From Verrucomicrobiia bacterium (GTDB taxonomy: Bacteria; Verrucomicrobiota; Verrucomicrobiia; Limisphaerales; UBA1100): a stretch of 45,190 bases of DNA. The notes beneath the pieces were generated by a model, which worked only from the letters and a program-made list of their open reading frames with translations, was not told where the DNA came from and searched no databases. A program made the position numbers and the translations under genes. The stretch is taken from positions 1 through 45,190 of the forward strand of contig JAAZZB010000010.1 of the NCBI GenBank assembly GCA_014239365.1. The letters are read 5' to 3'. This document shows positions 1-8,228 of the stretch, in pieces. Position 1 is the first letter of the stretch. Every line of letters starts with the position of its first letter.

Positions 1-3000
1 GCAGCAGACAGCACCCCGGCGCCGGCGTCGGCGGCTCCTGCGCCCGCACCGGCGACCCCCGCGCCAGCACCGGCGGCCCCTGCGCCAGTACCGGCGGCTC
101 CCGCGCCTGCGATTGGGGGTGAGGCGACGAAACCTTTGGTTGGGGGTGTGCTTTCTGAATCGCCTCCGACGGCTCCTGCGCCAGCACCGGTAGCACCGGT
201 AGCACCGGCTGCTCCGTCAGTTGTGGATGTAACGGGTGAGGTGACTTTTTTTTATGTGATGGTTGGGCCGGATGGTTCGCGGATTGAATTTGATGCGGAG
301 GCGGCGGGGCAAACAGTGCCGGTGAAGGAGGGGCATCCGCCGTTGTTGCTGACGCCGAGTGGGCGTTGCGTGGAGACGGGCACGCATAAGTTAGTGCAAA
401 TGGATGCGGGTGAAACTGAATTATTTGATAATGTGACGGATCCGGATGGGTTGACGAATTTGGCGGCGGACCCGGCGCAAGCGGCGAATGTGGCGGCGTT
501 GGTTGCGAAGCTCGGAGAGTTTCCCGTAGCGGCAGCACCCGCTCCTGCGCCAACGCCAGCACCGATGGAAGCGATACCGGTGGGCCCGGCGGGGGGTGCA
601 CCGAGTGTGCCAGAAGTGCCTAAAGTATCCGCGCCCGGCCCGGCGGCACCGATGGTGCCTACGACTCCGGCAGCTCCTGAAGCGTCCATTCCCGATGTGC
701 CTGCTGTTCCTTCTGTACCCGCTGTACCCGCTGTGCCGACTTTGCCTACGCCGGGGCCAATGCCCTCTGGCGGGAAAATCACTTTGCCTGAGCCGGGTTT
801 GCCCAAGCCTTCGGATGTGCCCAAACTGGATATTCCCGATGTGCCTGCTGTGCCGAAAACACCGGATGTCTCCGGTGCGCCTGCGTTGCCGAAGCCAGCG
901 GGAGGGCCGCCGGCGGTGCCCGGCAAGTTGGAGTTGCCTGTACCCGGATTGCCGCCTACGCCAGACAAGGCTGCCCCGGCGAAGCCGAAGTTGCCTCCGA
1001 TGCCCAAGCCCGGCGCAGCGGATGCAGCGGATGCAAAAGAGGTGCCGCCGCCTAAGGTGCCGCCGCCTAAGGTGCCAGTTTCTGAAAAACCTCAGCCACT
1101 CAAACCGGCATTGCCGATCCTGAAGAATGACGACGAGACGGATCCGGACATTGAATTTGAAGAGGGCAGCACACCGCCGCCCGAGCCCGAAGCCAAACCG
1201 ATTACCCCCACCCCAAAACGTCGCGCGAAGAAAGTAATTGATCCAGTGGATTCCAAACGAAAATCACGTATCGAGGCCGAGACGGCTGTGAAGAACGCCC
1301 AAATTGAGCTGGAGGAAGCCCGAGTCCGCGAGGAGTTGATGGCACGCGAGGAGCTGGAGGCGCACAAAACCGCCCTCGAGCGCGCGCGCAAGGAGCTGAT
1401 GCAAATCGATGGCGAAATCGATAAGGTTAAAAAGACCGACACCGCCAAGCTTGAGAAAAATCACGCGGCACTCGAGAAGCTCAAGCAGGAATTCGAGCAC
1501 GACGAGGATTTGGTGCGCCATGCCATCCGCGCCAAAAAAGCGGCCCACCTCGACCACGAGGATCGCCTCACCGATCTCGATAACGAACTGCATAAACTGC
1601 ACGATGAAGAATCCGAACGCATCCGTCGCAAGGAGGCGGAAGATATCCGGAGCGAAGAGGAAAGCCGCGCGGCGCACGAGCGTTATCTCGAGCGCGTGAA
1701 GACCGATGAAGAGGAAGTGGTTCATCGTAAATCCGATCTTGAAAAACTGGATGAGGAAGAGGCATCCCTCAAACAGGAGATTGCCAGCAAGGAAGGGGCT
1801 TTTCAAAAGCGCGCCAAGGAAATCAAGTTTGAGGAAGACGACGAGCATTCACGCTTCGAGCACGAACAGGAAGTGCTGCTCAAACGGCGCGAGAAATTTG
1901 AGGAACAGGTTAACATCGAGGCCGACGAAATCGCCGCGATGAACGCCAAGCTCGATGCCCGCAAAATCGTGCGCGCCGATGAGAAAAAAATGGAGCGCCG
2001 CCAAGCCGTTGCCGAACACGAAGCGGATGTCATCCAACAAGACCGCGGCGAAGACGAGCCGGTGAACATCGCCAAACCCGTCATCGACCGCGATCAACCC
2101 CCTGCGCCCGACGAAGAGCCGCCGCTGCCCAAGTCCGGCGAAGCCGAGCCCCTGCCCAAGCCCAAAATCGCCAAGCCCGTGGCGATGCCAACGAAGCTCA
2201 AGCCCGTGGCACTGTCGGAAGAAAAACCCGAATTGCCCACCCTGCCCAAACCCGCCAGCGATAAACCCGCGTTACCTGCGTTGCCCGTAACGCCAGCGCC
2301 CGACGGCGACAAACCCGAATTGCCCGCGCTGCCCAAACCCGCCAGCGACAAACCCGCGTTACCTGCATTGCCCGTAATGCCAACGCCCGGCGGCGACAAA
2401 CCCGAACTTCCCACCCTGCCCAAACCCGCCAGCGACAAACCCGCGTTGCCCGTAACGCCAACGCCCGGCGGCGACAAACCCGAATTACCCGCGCTGCCCA
2501 AACCCGCCAGCGACAAACCCGCGTTGCCTACATTGCCCGTAACGCCAACGCCCGCCAGCGACAAACCCGCGTTACCTGCGTTGCCCGCAGTGCCGGATGC
2601 TGGAGCGCCGGAAGGGAAGAAAGGGTTCTTTGGTAAATTATTTTCCAAAAAGAAAAAAGACGGCTCCGCCGATCCGAGTGCCGCCCTGCCCACGCCCGGC
2701 CCGGATGCACCCAAGCCTGAACTGCCGCCGATGCCCGGTGCCGGTGCTTCGGGAGGGCCGAGTGCGGATGCGCCGATGCCCGTTTTGCCAGCTTTCCCTG
2801 CCGGCGCCGGTGGGCCTCCTAAGCCGGAGTTGCCGGAGTTGCCCGCATTGCCTCCCTCGTCCACGACCGCGCCAACTGAATCTGCTGCGGCAGTGGAGCA
2901 GGAGATGTTGAAAAACAAACTCCAACGCATCGCGCAGGATCGCGCCGATCGGTTGAGCCAAGGCGAAGGCAAGGAGATGCCCTCGCTGCCTGCTCTGCCG

Positions 3001-3225
3001 CCCACACCCAATCCCGGTGGTGGTGGTTCGGCGAAGCCCGGTTTACCGCCTTTGCCACAGGCCGGTGTTGCCGGTGGTGGCGGCGGTGCGCCCAAGCCCG
3101 GTTTGCCGCCTTTACCACAGGCCGGTGTTGGTGGCGGTGCTCCGAATTTGCCGCCTTTGCCCGGCCCGCCCAGCATTGAAGGCGAGGCCGATCAGCAAAC
3201 GCGGGATCAGGAAAAGGACGCTTAA
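1..3225 (+). CDS. Pro/Ala-rich coiled-coil protein, 5' end missing
   Basis: I do not recognise this protein. The frame is open from base 1, so the gene begins upstream; a TTG at 136 is an internal codon rather than a convincing start. 1074 residues are visible. Order: a low-complexity Pro/Ala/Val segment (about 1-390); a highly charged Glu/Lys/Arg region (about 420-690) with heptad-like spacing, probably a long coiled coil; about 4.5 tandem Pro-rich repeats (about 741-870); a short basic patch with FFGKLFSKKKK; then more Pro/Gly-rich sequence. No signal peptide or membrane segment is visible, but the N-terminus is missing. The make-up resembles scaffold or polar-organising proteins, but that is a guess. 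It ends before a good terminator, so it is a separate unit from the downstream genes. Confidence 0.8.
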   Translation, partial: AADSTPAPASAAPAPAPATPAPAPAAPAPVPAAPAPAIGGEATKPLVGGVLSESPPTAPAPAPVAPVAPAAPSVVDVTGEVTFFYVMVGPDGSRIEFDAEAAGQTVPVKEGHPPLLLTPSGRCVETGTHKLVQMDAGETELFDNVTDPDGLTNLAADPAQAANVAALVAKLGEFPVAAAPAPAPTPAPMEAIPVGPAGGAPSVPEVPKVSAPGPAAPMVPTTPAAPEASIPDVPAVPSVPAVPAVPTLPTPGPMPSGGKITLPEPGLPKPSDVPKLDIPDVPAVPKTPDVSGAPALPKPAGGPPAVPGKLELPVPGLPPTPDKAAPAKPKLPPMPKPGAADAADAKEVPPPKVPPPKVPVSEKPQPLKPALPILKNDDETDPDIEFEEGSTPPPEPEAKPITPTPKRRAKKVIDPVDSKRKSRIEAETAVKNAQIELEEARVREELMAREELEAHKTALERARKELMQIDGEIDKVKKTDTAKLEKNHAALEKLKQEFEHDEDLVRHAIRAKKAAHLDHEDRLTDLDNELHKLHDEESERIRRKEAEDIRSEEESRAAHERYLERVKTDEEEVVHRKSDLEKLDEEEASLKQEIASKEGAFQKRAKEIKFEEDDEHSRFEHEQEVLLKRREKFEEQVNIEADEIAAMNAKLDARKIVRADEKKMERRQAVAEHEADVIQQDRGEDEPVNIAKPVIDRDQPPAPDEEPPLPKSGEAEPLPKPKIAKPVAMPTKLKPVALSEEKPELPTLPKPASDKPALPALPVTPAPDGDKPELPALPKPASDKPALPALPVMPTPGGDKPELPTLPKPASDKPALPVTPTPGGDKPELPALPKPASDKPALPTLPVTPTPASDKPALPALPAVPDAGAPEGKKGFFGKLFSKKKKDGSADPSAALPTPGPDAPKPELPPMPGAGASGGPSADAPMPVLPAFPAGAGGPPKPELPELPALPPSSTTAPTESAAAVEQEMLKNKLQRIAQDRADRLSQGEGKEMPSLPALPPTPNPGGGGSAKPGLPPLPQAGVAGGGGGAPKPGLPPLPQAGVGGGAPNLPPLPGPPSIEGEADQQTRDQEKDA
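2221..2610 (+). repeat. Tandem 26-30-residue Pro-rich coding repeats
   Basis: About four full copies and one partial copy of a unit of the form KPELPxLPKPASDKPALP followed by xLPVTPTPGGD. The DNA copies are nearly identical (for example the bases coding PKPASDKPALP), which suggests recent duplication. One copy lacks the PALPALP segment, so unit length varies. In-frame expansion and contraction between strains is likely. Confidence 0.85.
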
Positions 3226-3277
3226 CGGCTCGATTTAGCTCAATTCGGCTCGATTCCTAAAAGGAACCCTCAAATTG

Positions 3278-3314
3278 CCCCACACCTAATTTAGGTGATG
3301 GGGTATTTTTTTTT
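3278..3314 (+). terminator. Rho-independent terminator after the Pro-rich gene
   Basis: A stem from CCCCACACCTA pairs with TAGGTGATGGGG (one bulged A, 3-base loop), followed by a run of T from about 3304. It lies 50 bases after the stop at 3225 and before the PAS-LuxR gene. Confidence 0.8.
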
Positions 3315-3373
3315 CATTTTCTGCGAAGAATTTAGCGCTGGAAAGTGTATTAATAGTGAAGGGACGTGTCTCG

Positions 3374-4261
3374 ATGGGAAAAACGAAATCTAAAAAAGCT
3401 AAAAACATCAAAAAAAGGACAATTAAGCGTAAAACGAGCTGTGGCTGCGCGCGGCCCAAATCCGTGGTGCGGCTGGCAAAGTGTTTAATCAATAAAGGCC
3501 ATCGCCAACATTTGCGTTTTTTGGCGGAAAGCTGGGAGCTGATGACCGATGCCATTTCCGTGGCCGATCCGGATACGGGCCAGTTGCTTTACATCAACGG
3601 CGCGTGGCGGCGGCTTTACGGGTATTCCTCCAATATGGCGTTGGGGGCGGATGTGGAGACTTTGGTGAATCCAGATAAACTGCCGAAAAAGCTGCGGCAC
3701 GAAATTCGCGCCCGGACCCTAAAGGGCCATTGGTGCGGGCGGTTGATCAATCGCGACGCCAAAGGACGGGAATTTCCCGTGGACCTCAGCACCGGATTGG
3801 TGACCACTGCGGACGGCGAGTTGATTGGCCTGCTCGGGGTGAGCACGCCCTTGCGCGGCGGCACGGTAACGGATGAAAAAATCAACCGGCTGGTGACGCG
3901 CCATCGGGAAACCCTCTCGCACGAATTGCAACTCTTGCTCGAATCGACCCTGTTCAATGGCGATCCCATCGTCAATGGAAATGCCAAAAATGGAAACAGT
4001 AATGGAAATGGAAATGGTCATATTCAGGGCATCGAGCGCTTGAGCCCGCGCGAACAGCAGGTGTTCGACCTCATCGGTCGCGGGATGAACACTGCGCAAA
4101 TTGCCCGCCGACTTAAGGTGAGCCACTATACCATTCAGACCCATCGAAATAAAATTCGCGACAAGATGGGCATTCAGGACGCCGCCACTCTCTCCTTCCG
4201 TGCCTACCAATGGTCGCGCGGGAAAATGGAAAGCAAGGCATCAACCGCCAAGAAGAAGTAG
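3374..4261 (+). CDS. PAS-domain / LuxR-type HTH transcriptional regulator
   Basis: Probable cytoplasmic DNA-binding regulator. A strongly basic N-terminus (about 1-35, with a CGC motif) precedes a PAS fold (about 45-160; the stretch ending in LLYINGAWRRLYGYS is typical), then a linker, an Asn/Gly-rich spacer (NGNAKNGNSNGNGNG, about 200-215) and a C-terminal LuxR/GerE helix-turn-helix (LSPREQQVFDLIGRGMNTAQ onward, about 223-280). A GTG at 3356 would add six residues; I prefer ATG 3374 because GAAGGGA lies about 10 bases before it. No receiver domain is present, so input is presumably sensed by PAS. Target genes are unknown; being next to the flagellar cluster makes motility control possible but unproven. 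Confidence 0.85.
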   Translation: MGKTKSKKAKNIKKRTIKRKTSCGCARPKSVVRLAKCLINKGHRQHLRFLAESWELMTDAISVADPDTGQLLYINGAWRRLYGYSSNMALGADVETLVNPDKLPKKLRHEIRARTLKGHWCGRLINRDAKGREFPVDLSTGLVTTADGELIGLLGVSTPLRGGTVTDEKINRLVTRHRETLSHELQLLLESTLFNGDPIVNGNAKNGNSNGNGNGHIQGIERLSPREQQVFDLIGRGMNTAQIARRLKVSHYTIQTHRNKIRDKMGIQDAATLSFRAYQWSRGKMESKASTAKKK

Positions 4262-4312
4262 CCCGCCAGAATTTCATTGGCTTCCCGGCGCGCTTGACGG
4301 CATAAATGCCGC

Positions 4313-5245
4313 GTGTCCAAATCCGATAAACTGGTCAAATATCTTGCCTACGAATCCCACGATAAAAAGTGGGTTGCGGATAAGCTTATCTATCTGCTCG
4401 CCGGTGATCCGGTGATCCCCCCGTTCAATGCCGCCGCAATGAAGCTGGCGGAGATTTCGCGGGATGAAAATTGCCAGATGGAAGACGTCGGCAAAGTCAT
4501 CCAAATGGATCCCGGCCTCGCCTCGGACGTCATCCGTGTGGCCAGCTCGGTGGGCTTTGCCGCGCGCCGTATCTCGAGCATCGATCAGGCGATGATGCTC
4601 ATTGGGATGCAACAAATCCGCCGCATCGCCTTTGCGATGGGGGTGATGAAAAATTTTGAGCATCTCAAATCGCAGGTGGATTGGGGCGCGTTTTGGCTGC
4701 ACAGTATTATGGTGGCGCGCCTCACCGAGCGTGTGGCCGCGGCGTATCGTCCGCCGTGCGGTTCGGAATATCTCGCCGGGTTGCTGCACGATTGCGGCAA
4801 GCTGTTGCTCGAACATTATTTTCCGGAGGAGTTTGATTCCATCATCATCCGCGCCACCGAACGCGCGTGCGGGCACGTGTTGGTGGAGCGCGAATTTCTT
4901 GGTGTGACCCACGCCCAAATCGGCGCGGCCATTTGCGAATGCATGCAGGCGCACCTCGAGGTAATCCGCGCGGTGTGGTATCATCACGATCCTTTCAATA
5001 CCACCCTCGATGAACAGCCGGATAACAGCAAGTTTCTGTCCGCCTGCGTGGCGGTGGCGGATGCGTTGGTGAATTACAAACAGCTCAATATTTTCGGCGC
5101 GCGCATTATGGATTACGATCAGCCTTTCGAGGAGCTTCCCGAGTGGCAGTTTTTGGGCCAGTACCAAATGAGCTACGGATTGGAACTGGATTTGGATGCG
5201 GAACTCGAAGCGGCCAAGTCCGATTTGAAATCGTTTGGACTGTAA
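4313..5245 (+). CDS. HDOD-domain protein
   Basis: An HDOD domain (a non-catalytic relative of HD phosphohydrolases, common in chemotaxis and motility signalling) spans about residues 35-235. Visible signatures are the run MKLAEISRDENCQMEDVGKV, the QMDPGLASDVIRVASS segment, LLHDCGKLLL and WYHHDPF. The last two look like partial HD motifs. The GTG at 4313 is the only sensible start because the domain begins soon after; no strong Shine-Dalgarno is seen. It is followed 13 bases later by the conserved unknown gene, so the two may be co-transcribed with the HD-GYP gene. Its role is likely in signalling; the exact partner is not visible. Confidence 0.85.
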   Translation: MSKSDKLVKYLAYESHDKKWVADKLIYLLAGDPVIPPFNAAAMKLAEISRDENCQMEDVGKVIQMDPGLASDVIRVASSVGFAARRISSIDQAMMLIGMQQIRRIAFAMGVMKNFEHLKSQVDWGAFWLHSIMVARLTERVAAAYRPPCGSEYLAGLLHDCGKLLLEHYFPEEFDSIIIRATERACGHVLVEREFLGVTHAQIGAAICECMQAHLEVIRAVWYHHDPFNTTLDEQPDNSKFLSACVAVADALVNYKQLNIFGARIMDYDQPFEELPEWQFLGQYQMSYGLELDLDAELEAAKSDLKSFGL

Positions 5246-5258
5246 GTTTTTTTTTCTG

Positions 5259-6698
5259 ATGTCCGACTCCACGCTCACGACTTCACAAAAAGCGCAGGCG
5301 ATTAATTTTGATCGCGGCCAGTACGGCACCTTTGCCGAGATCGGCGCGGGGCAGGAAGTGGCGCGGTGGTTTTTCCGCGTGGGCGGCGCATCCGGCACGG
5401 TGGCCAAGAGCATGAGCGCCTACGATATGGCCGTGAGCGACGCCATTTATGGCCCCTCCAAACGCTACGTGAGCGAGGATCGTCTGCGCCATATGCTGGA
5501 CCACGAATACGGGCTGCTTGATGAACGCCTCGCGCCCGAGCGCGGCGCGGACACGCGTTTTTTTGTGTACGCCAATACCGTGGCCGCCCGCAGCTTCAGT
5601 CGTCAACAGGATGGCCAGGGTTGGATGGGCATTCGTTTCCAAACCGCCCCCGGCAAACCGCCCAGCGATTTGGTGCTGCACGTGCGGTTGCTGGACAAGG
5701 ACAATCTGAAACAACAGGAGGCGGTGGGCATCATCGGCGTGAACCTCATCCACGGCGCAATGGAATCGCACGCGGATCCGGAGCGCTTGGTCGGCAGTCT
5801 CCTCGATGGCCTCGGGCCGCGCCGGGCGGAGGTGGGCTTGGCGCGTTTTAGTGGGCCGGATTTTGAAGGGGTGGACAATCGGCTGATGGCGCTGGAGCTG
5901 GTGAAACAAGGGTTGGCGATGGCGACGCTGTTTGATACCACCGGCGAAGTGACGCATCCCACCGAGGCGCTTTATCACAAACCCATCGTGCTGGAGCGCG
6001 GCAGTTTTCGGCCGGTCACGCGCACGACGCAACATATGTTGCAGAGCAGCCTCGCGCAGTTTGCGCAGGAGCCACGGGTGAAGGGCAAGGAGGTGACGGT
6101 GCTGTTTGAAATGACGCTGAAAAATTTATCGCACGAAGGCGAAATTGATTCGCGCGATTTTCTGGAACGCGTGGATATTCTCGCCGCGTTGGGAGAAGAA
6201 AAAGGCGAAGGACTGGGCGGCGATCACAAGGTGATGGTGTCCAATTGCGCGGAGTTTCATAAACTGGCGCGTTATCTTTTTCGTTACACCAAAGAGCCGG
6301 TGGGCGTGACGTTGGGCGTGCCGACGTTGCGGGAAATTTTTGAGGAAAAATATTATGCCGATCTCGAGGGCGGCCTGCTCGAAGCCTGCGGTCGGCTCTT
6401 CAAAAATGATCTGCGGCTGTACGTGTACCCCGCCGCCGCGCCGGTGGGCGGCGTGCTCCACGCGAAAGATCTCCGCTTGCCCAAACATTTGCAGGGGCTC
6501 TTTGATTATTTGGTGGAAAATAATTTTATCCGCGGGATCGATGATTTCAACCCCGAATACCTCGCCATCCGCTCGCGGGATGTGCTGAAGCACATTCAGG
6601 CGGGCGACGCGGTTTGGGAGGAAATGGTGACCCCGGCGGTCGCGGCGTGCATTCGCGCGCGCGGTCTGTTAGGCTGCAAGGAGACCGCAACGATATAA
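5259..6698 (+). CDS. Conserved protein of unknown function (about 479 aa)
   Basis: The N-terminal block around YGTFAEIGAGQEVARWFFRV and MSAYDMAVSDAIYG is one I recognise as highly conserved in a family found across many bacteria, often with misleading automatic names (TonB-dependent receptor, adenylyltransferase). I know of no established function. No signal peptide or membrane segment is seen, so it is probably cytoplasmic. I start it at ATG 5259; the TTG at 5235 would overlap the HDOD gene and add an unlikely CKFFF leader. It sits between two signalling genes (HDOD and HD-GYP) with short gaps, suggesting an operon, but nothing ties it to motility. Confidence 0.8.
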   Translation: MSDSTLTTSQKAQAINFDRGQYGTFAEIGAGQEVARWFFRVGGASGTVAKSMSAYDMAVSDAIYGPSKRYVSEDRLRHMLDHEYGLLDERLAPERGADTRFFVYANTVAARSFSRQQDGQGWMGIRFQTAPGKPPSDLVLHVRLLDKDNLKQQEAVGIIGVNLIHGAMESHADPERLVGSLLDGLGPRRAEVGLARFSGPDFEGVDNRLMALELVKQGLAMATLFDTTGEVTHPTEALYHKPIVLERGSFRPVTRTTQHMLQSSLAQFAQEPRVKGKEVTVLFEMTLKNLSHEGEIDSRDFLERVDILAALGEEKGEGLGGDHKVMVSNCAEFHKLARYLFRYTKEPVGVTLGVPTLREIFEEKYYADLEGGLLEACGRLFKNDLRLYVYPAAAPVGGVLHAKDLRLPKHLQGLFDYLVENNFIRGIDDFNPEYLAIRSRDVLKHIQAGDAVWEEMVTPAVAACIRARGLLGCKETATI

Positions 6699-6711
6699 CG
6701 ATTTAACCGAT

Positions 6712-8010
6712 ATGAGTGATCCCTATAATGACCCCAGTGTAAACAAAGTGCTGGCCGTGGACGACGACGCGCTCGTGCTGGCCGCGCTCAAGGAGCAACT
6801 GCCGCAGATGGGCTTCCACGTCACCACGGTGGATAGCGACACCCTCGCGCGCGAGCATTTGAAGGCCGAGGTTTTTGGCATCATACTCATCGAGCAAAAC
6901 CTCGCCGGCACCTCCGGCATTGATCTGTTAAAAGAAGCGCAAGAGGCGCAGCCCGATGCCACACGCATCCTGCTCGCCAGCGGCATTAGCATTGAGGAAG
7001 TCACCGAGGTGCTCGAGAGCGGTCTGATTTTTCGTTACGTCTCCAAGCCGTGGATGAGCAATGACCTGCACGCCACGTTGATGAACGCGGCGCAATGTTA
7101 CCGGATGAAAAAGGAGATTGAGGCGCTGCAAAATCGCAACCTCCAGCTCAACGAACAAATGGCCGCCGGAGGCGGCGGCGGTGATGGAGAGGGTGGCGGC
7201 GGTGGTGGCGGCGATGGAGTGAGTGCCTTGGGCGAACAGATTGCTTTTGAGGCGATCAATAAGATGCTCTACACCTATCACCCCAACCTCGGCAACACCG
7301 CTCAACGCGCCAAGGCGATTTGCAAATCCATTGGCGAAGTGATGGAGCTTTCGCCAGACGAAACTAAAACTTTAGCGCTGGCCGCCGAGGCGCACGACAT
7401 CGGCCTGATGAATACTGAAATTGGCGTGGTGCGCCGTTGGATGCGCGATCCGGAAAAATGCACCGACGAGGAATGGGCCATCATCAAGGGGCATCCCGAT
7501 ATTGGCTCCGAGATTATGCTGCACCTCGGCCAATTGAAAATGGCGGACCCCGAGGATGAGGAGGAAGAAAATCCCTACGCGTCGATCGCCGAAGTGGTGA
7601 AGCATCATCACGAACATTGGGACGGCACCGGCTATCCCGATAAGCTCAAGGGTGAAACCATCCCGCGCCTTGCGCGCCTACTCGCGCCGGTGATTTATTA
7701 TTGCAACCAAACCGCCGCCGACGTGCAGCTCATCAAGTATATGGAAACCGAGATGGCCGATCACGTGTTCGATCCCGATGCGGTGCGGGCATTGGTGAAA
7801 GCCGTGCCACTCACGCGAATGCCCCGAGGCGAACGCGAAATCCTCCTCATCGAGCTCAAAGCCGGGATGGAGCTTGCGCGGCCTATTTTCAATACCAACG
7901 GAATGAAGCTGCTGGACGCCGGTAAGAAGCTCGAGGATCGGCATATCAACAAAGTCCACTCCATCAACCGGATGACACCGATAAGTCCGTTAGTTTTGGT
8001 GTATTGCTAA
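6712..8010 (+). CDS. Receiver / HD-GYP response regulator, degenerate
   Basis: Architecture: receiver (about 10-125), coil and Gly-rich linker (about 150-170), HD-GYP domain (about 175-355), and a C-terminal tail of the kind often following HD domains (LKAGMELARPIF). HD-GYP enzymes cleave cyclic di-GMP. The receiver keeps the acidic cluster (VDDD, 16-19) and the Lys of SKPW, but the phosphoacceptor position holds Glu61 (ILIEQNLAG) instead of Asp. In the HD-GYP half, AHDIG, HHHEHW and WDGTGYP are intact, but the stretch after IPRLARL lacks the usual DxxDA-type Asp (it reads APVIYYCNQT). It may be constitutively signalling, or a binding protein rather than a full enzyme. It ends before a terminator that lies just upstream of the flagellin promoter. 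Confidence 0.85.
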   Translation: MSDPYNDPSVNKVLAVDDDALVLAALKEQLPQMGFHVTTVDSDTLAREHLKAEVFGIILIEQNLAGTSGIDLLKEAQEAQPDATRILLASGISIEEVTEVLESGLIFRYVSKPWMSNDLHATLMNAAQCYRMKKEIEALQNRNLQLNEQMAAGGGGGDGEGGGGGGGDGVSALGEQIAFEAINKMLYTYHPNLGNTAQRAKAICKSIGEVMELSPDETKTLALAAEAHDIGLMNTEIGVVRRWMRDPEKCTDEEWAIIKGHPDIGSEIMLHLGQLKMADPEDEEEENPYASIAEVVKHHHEHWDGTGYPDKLKGETIPRLARLLAPVIYYCNQTAADVQLIKYMETEMADHVFDPDAVRALVKAVPLTRMPRGEREILLIELKAGMELARPIFNTNGMKLLDAGKKLEDRHINKVHSINRMTPISPLVLVYC

Positions 8011-8060
8011 AACGGCCATAATCGCCAAAAAATGCCAAAAATAGGCCTTTTCCACAGAAA

Positions 8061-8094
8061 TGCGGCAGCCTTTTTGGTTTGCCGCAATTTTTTT
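8061..8094 (+). terminator. Terminator after the HD-GYP gene
   Basis: TGCGGCA (8061-8067) pairs perfectly with TGCCGCA (8080-8086); an inner CC/GG pair is possible. AATTTTTTTT follows. It separates the HD-GYP unit from the flagellin promoter, which begins at 8096. Confidence 0.8.
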
Positions 8095-8095
8095 C

Positions 8096-8123
8096 TAAAG
8101 TCACCGCCCATCCTTGCCGATTA
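8096..8123 (+). promoter_or_regulatory. Sigma-28 (FliA) promoter of flagellin
   Basis: TAAAG (8096-8100), a 15-base spacer, then GCCGATTA (8116-8123). The sigma-28 consensus is TAAA-N15-GCCGATAA, so there is one mismatch. Predicted transcript start is near 8130, giving a leader of about 100 bases. A fliA gene is present at 29983-30783. Confidence 0.9.
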
Positions 8124-8185
8124 GATAGGTAAGGCCTCGTGACGCCTGGTAAAGCACGGAGGGTGTGATGCCTCTAAAACATCTC

Positions 8186-8203
8186 GACGGCAAGGACGCC
8201 GTC
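8186..8203 (+). promoter_or_regulatory. Leader hairpin with GGA in the loop (CsrA-site-like)
   Basis: GACGGC (8186-8191) and GCCGTC (8198-8203) form a perfect 6-bp stem around the loop AAGGAC. A second GGA lies in the Shine-Dalgarno GGAG (8217-8220), 8 bases before the ATG. A loop-displayed GGA plus a GGA over the ribosome site is the layout of CsrA-repressed flagellin leaders such as Bacillus hag. No csrA or fliW is in the window, so the role is inferred. Confidence 0.45.
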
Positions 8204-8228
8204 TTAACAGACAAATGGAGTTGTCAAA

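Noticed and set aside
2221-2610. CRISPR array
   Set aside because: The repeats are coding, in frame and have no unique spacers.
252-3176. Long open frames on the opposite strand of the Pro-rich gene (252-1007 and 2094-3176)
   Set aside because: They come from the skewed codon make-up of the sense gene and encode only Gly/Ala/Thr-rich low complexity.
4303-4329. Sigma-28-like TAAA-N15-TCCGATAA at the HDOD start
   Set aside because: The predicted start would lie after the GTG, and the next Met is inside the domain; probably chance.
8124-8228. Cyclic di-GMP riboswitch in the flagellin leader
   Set aside because: GACGC and AAAGC pieces are present, but the overall GEMM pattern does not fit.
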